5,351 nucleotides of DNA from Clostridia bacterium. GTDB taxonomy: Bacteria; Bacillota_E; SLMV01; PUMD01. The position numbers and the translations under genes are program-made. The stretch is taken from positions 1-5,351 of the forward strand of contig PWUC01000028.1 in NCBI GenBank assembly GCA_003562655.1, in the 5' to 3' direction. The stretch's first letter is position 1. Each line of letters opens with the position of its first letter. Of the stretch, positions 5,046-5,351 are shown in pieces. The notes below the pieces were generated by a model. The model had not been told where the DNA came from, did no database searches, and worked only from the letters and a program-made list of their open reading frames with translations.

Positions 5046-5351
5046 GTGGCGAAGAGAAAGACAGATGCGAACACCTGGTACATCGCCGTGGTGGTGCTGG
5101 TGATGCTGATCCTGATCTTTGTGAACTACCGCCAGTATGCTGCCGTGAGGGCGGCCCGGCTGGAGCTGGAGAAGGCAGAGGACCAGCTCATTCAGTCGGA
5201 GACCCTCCTGGCCGGCAGGGTGGTGCTGGCCGGGCGGGCGGAGGAGCTGGAGGAGGCCCTGGCCGCCGCAGAGAGGCTGATGCCCGGGGAGCCGCGGGAG
5301 GGTGAGATCATATCTTCCCTGCAGTTCGGGGCGGACGTGGCGGGGCTCTCC
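5046..5351 (+). CDS. pilO: PilO, bitopic membrane protein of the type IV pilus (3' end outside window)
   Basis: This frame stays open for 102 codons to the last base. The visible protein begins MAKRKTDANTWYIAVVVLVM, with a basic N-terminus and one membrane helix at about 11-27. An Ala/Glu/Leu-rich, probably coiled-coil, segment follows at about 32-77 (RAARLELEKAEDQLIQ, AEELEEALAAAERL). It is followed by LMPGEPREGEIISSLQFGAD (78-97), which corresponds to the PilO block normally reading LP-x-E-x-E-x-x-x-L-L-x-x-L-x-x-x-A. PilO pairs with PilN through the coiled coil and the outer domains (family knowledge). Full-length PilO proteins have roughly 180-220 residues, so about half is missing to the right. 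The GTG start lies two bases after pilN and has a suitable Shine-Dalgarno. Sequence similarity over this part is limited, so position after pilM-pilN carries much of the assignment. Confidence 0.88.
   Translation, partial: MAKRKTDANTWYIAVVVLVMLILIFVNYRQYAAVRAARLELEKAEDQLIQSETLLAGRVVLAGRAEELEEALAAAERLMPGEPREGEIISSLQFGADVAGLS

Overview
The window is GC-rich bacterial DNA in which every gene I can support lies on the + strand. It holds two functional blocks separated by a 364-base non-coding gap. The organism cannot be named from this sequence. The high GC, the frequent GTG starts and the strong Shine-Dalgarno sequences only show a high-GC bacterium with type IV pilus machinery. A deep-branching actinobacterium or a high-GC Bacillota lineage is possible, as is a proteobacterium-like group. 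I see nothing that says whether an outer membrane is present, because no pilP or pilQ falls inside the window.

Block 1 (1-1697) is hflK-hflC. These are two SPFH/band-7 membrane proteins that in well-studied bacteria form a large periplasm-facing (or cell-exterior-facing) cage around the FtsH protease. The 5' end of hflK is cut by the window edge. The two genes overlap by four bases (ATGA).

The gap (1698-2061) has no credible gene. It contains a series of GC-rich inverted repeats (1700-1731, 1771-1805, 1860-1902, 1988-2014), a C-rich and G-poor pyrimidine tract (1914-1952) that looks like a Rho loading site, and a 9-base direct repeat just before pilC. It probably ends the hflKC transcript and carries the control region of the next block.

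Block 2 (2062-5351) is a type IV pilus assembly cluster in the order pilC, pilM, pilN, pilO. PilC is the polytopic platform protein. PilM is the cytoplasmic actin-like protein that grips the INLLP tail of PilN. PilN and PilO are bitopic partners. pilM, pilN and pilO are packed with 2-base gaps. pilC is separated from pilM by 184 bases that include a 16-bp inverted repeat ending four bases before the pilM Shine-Dalgarno. pilO runs off the right edge.

Points worth a second look are the large hairpin before pilM, unusual residues in the PilM nucleotide-binding loops, pilC heading the cluster without pilB or pilT beside it, and a clear difference in arginine codon use between hflKC and the pil genes. 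I do not see a wholly new system. The gene content is recognisable, and the non-coding structure is the least explained part.
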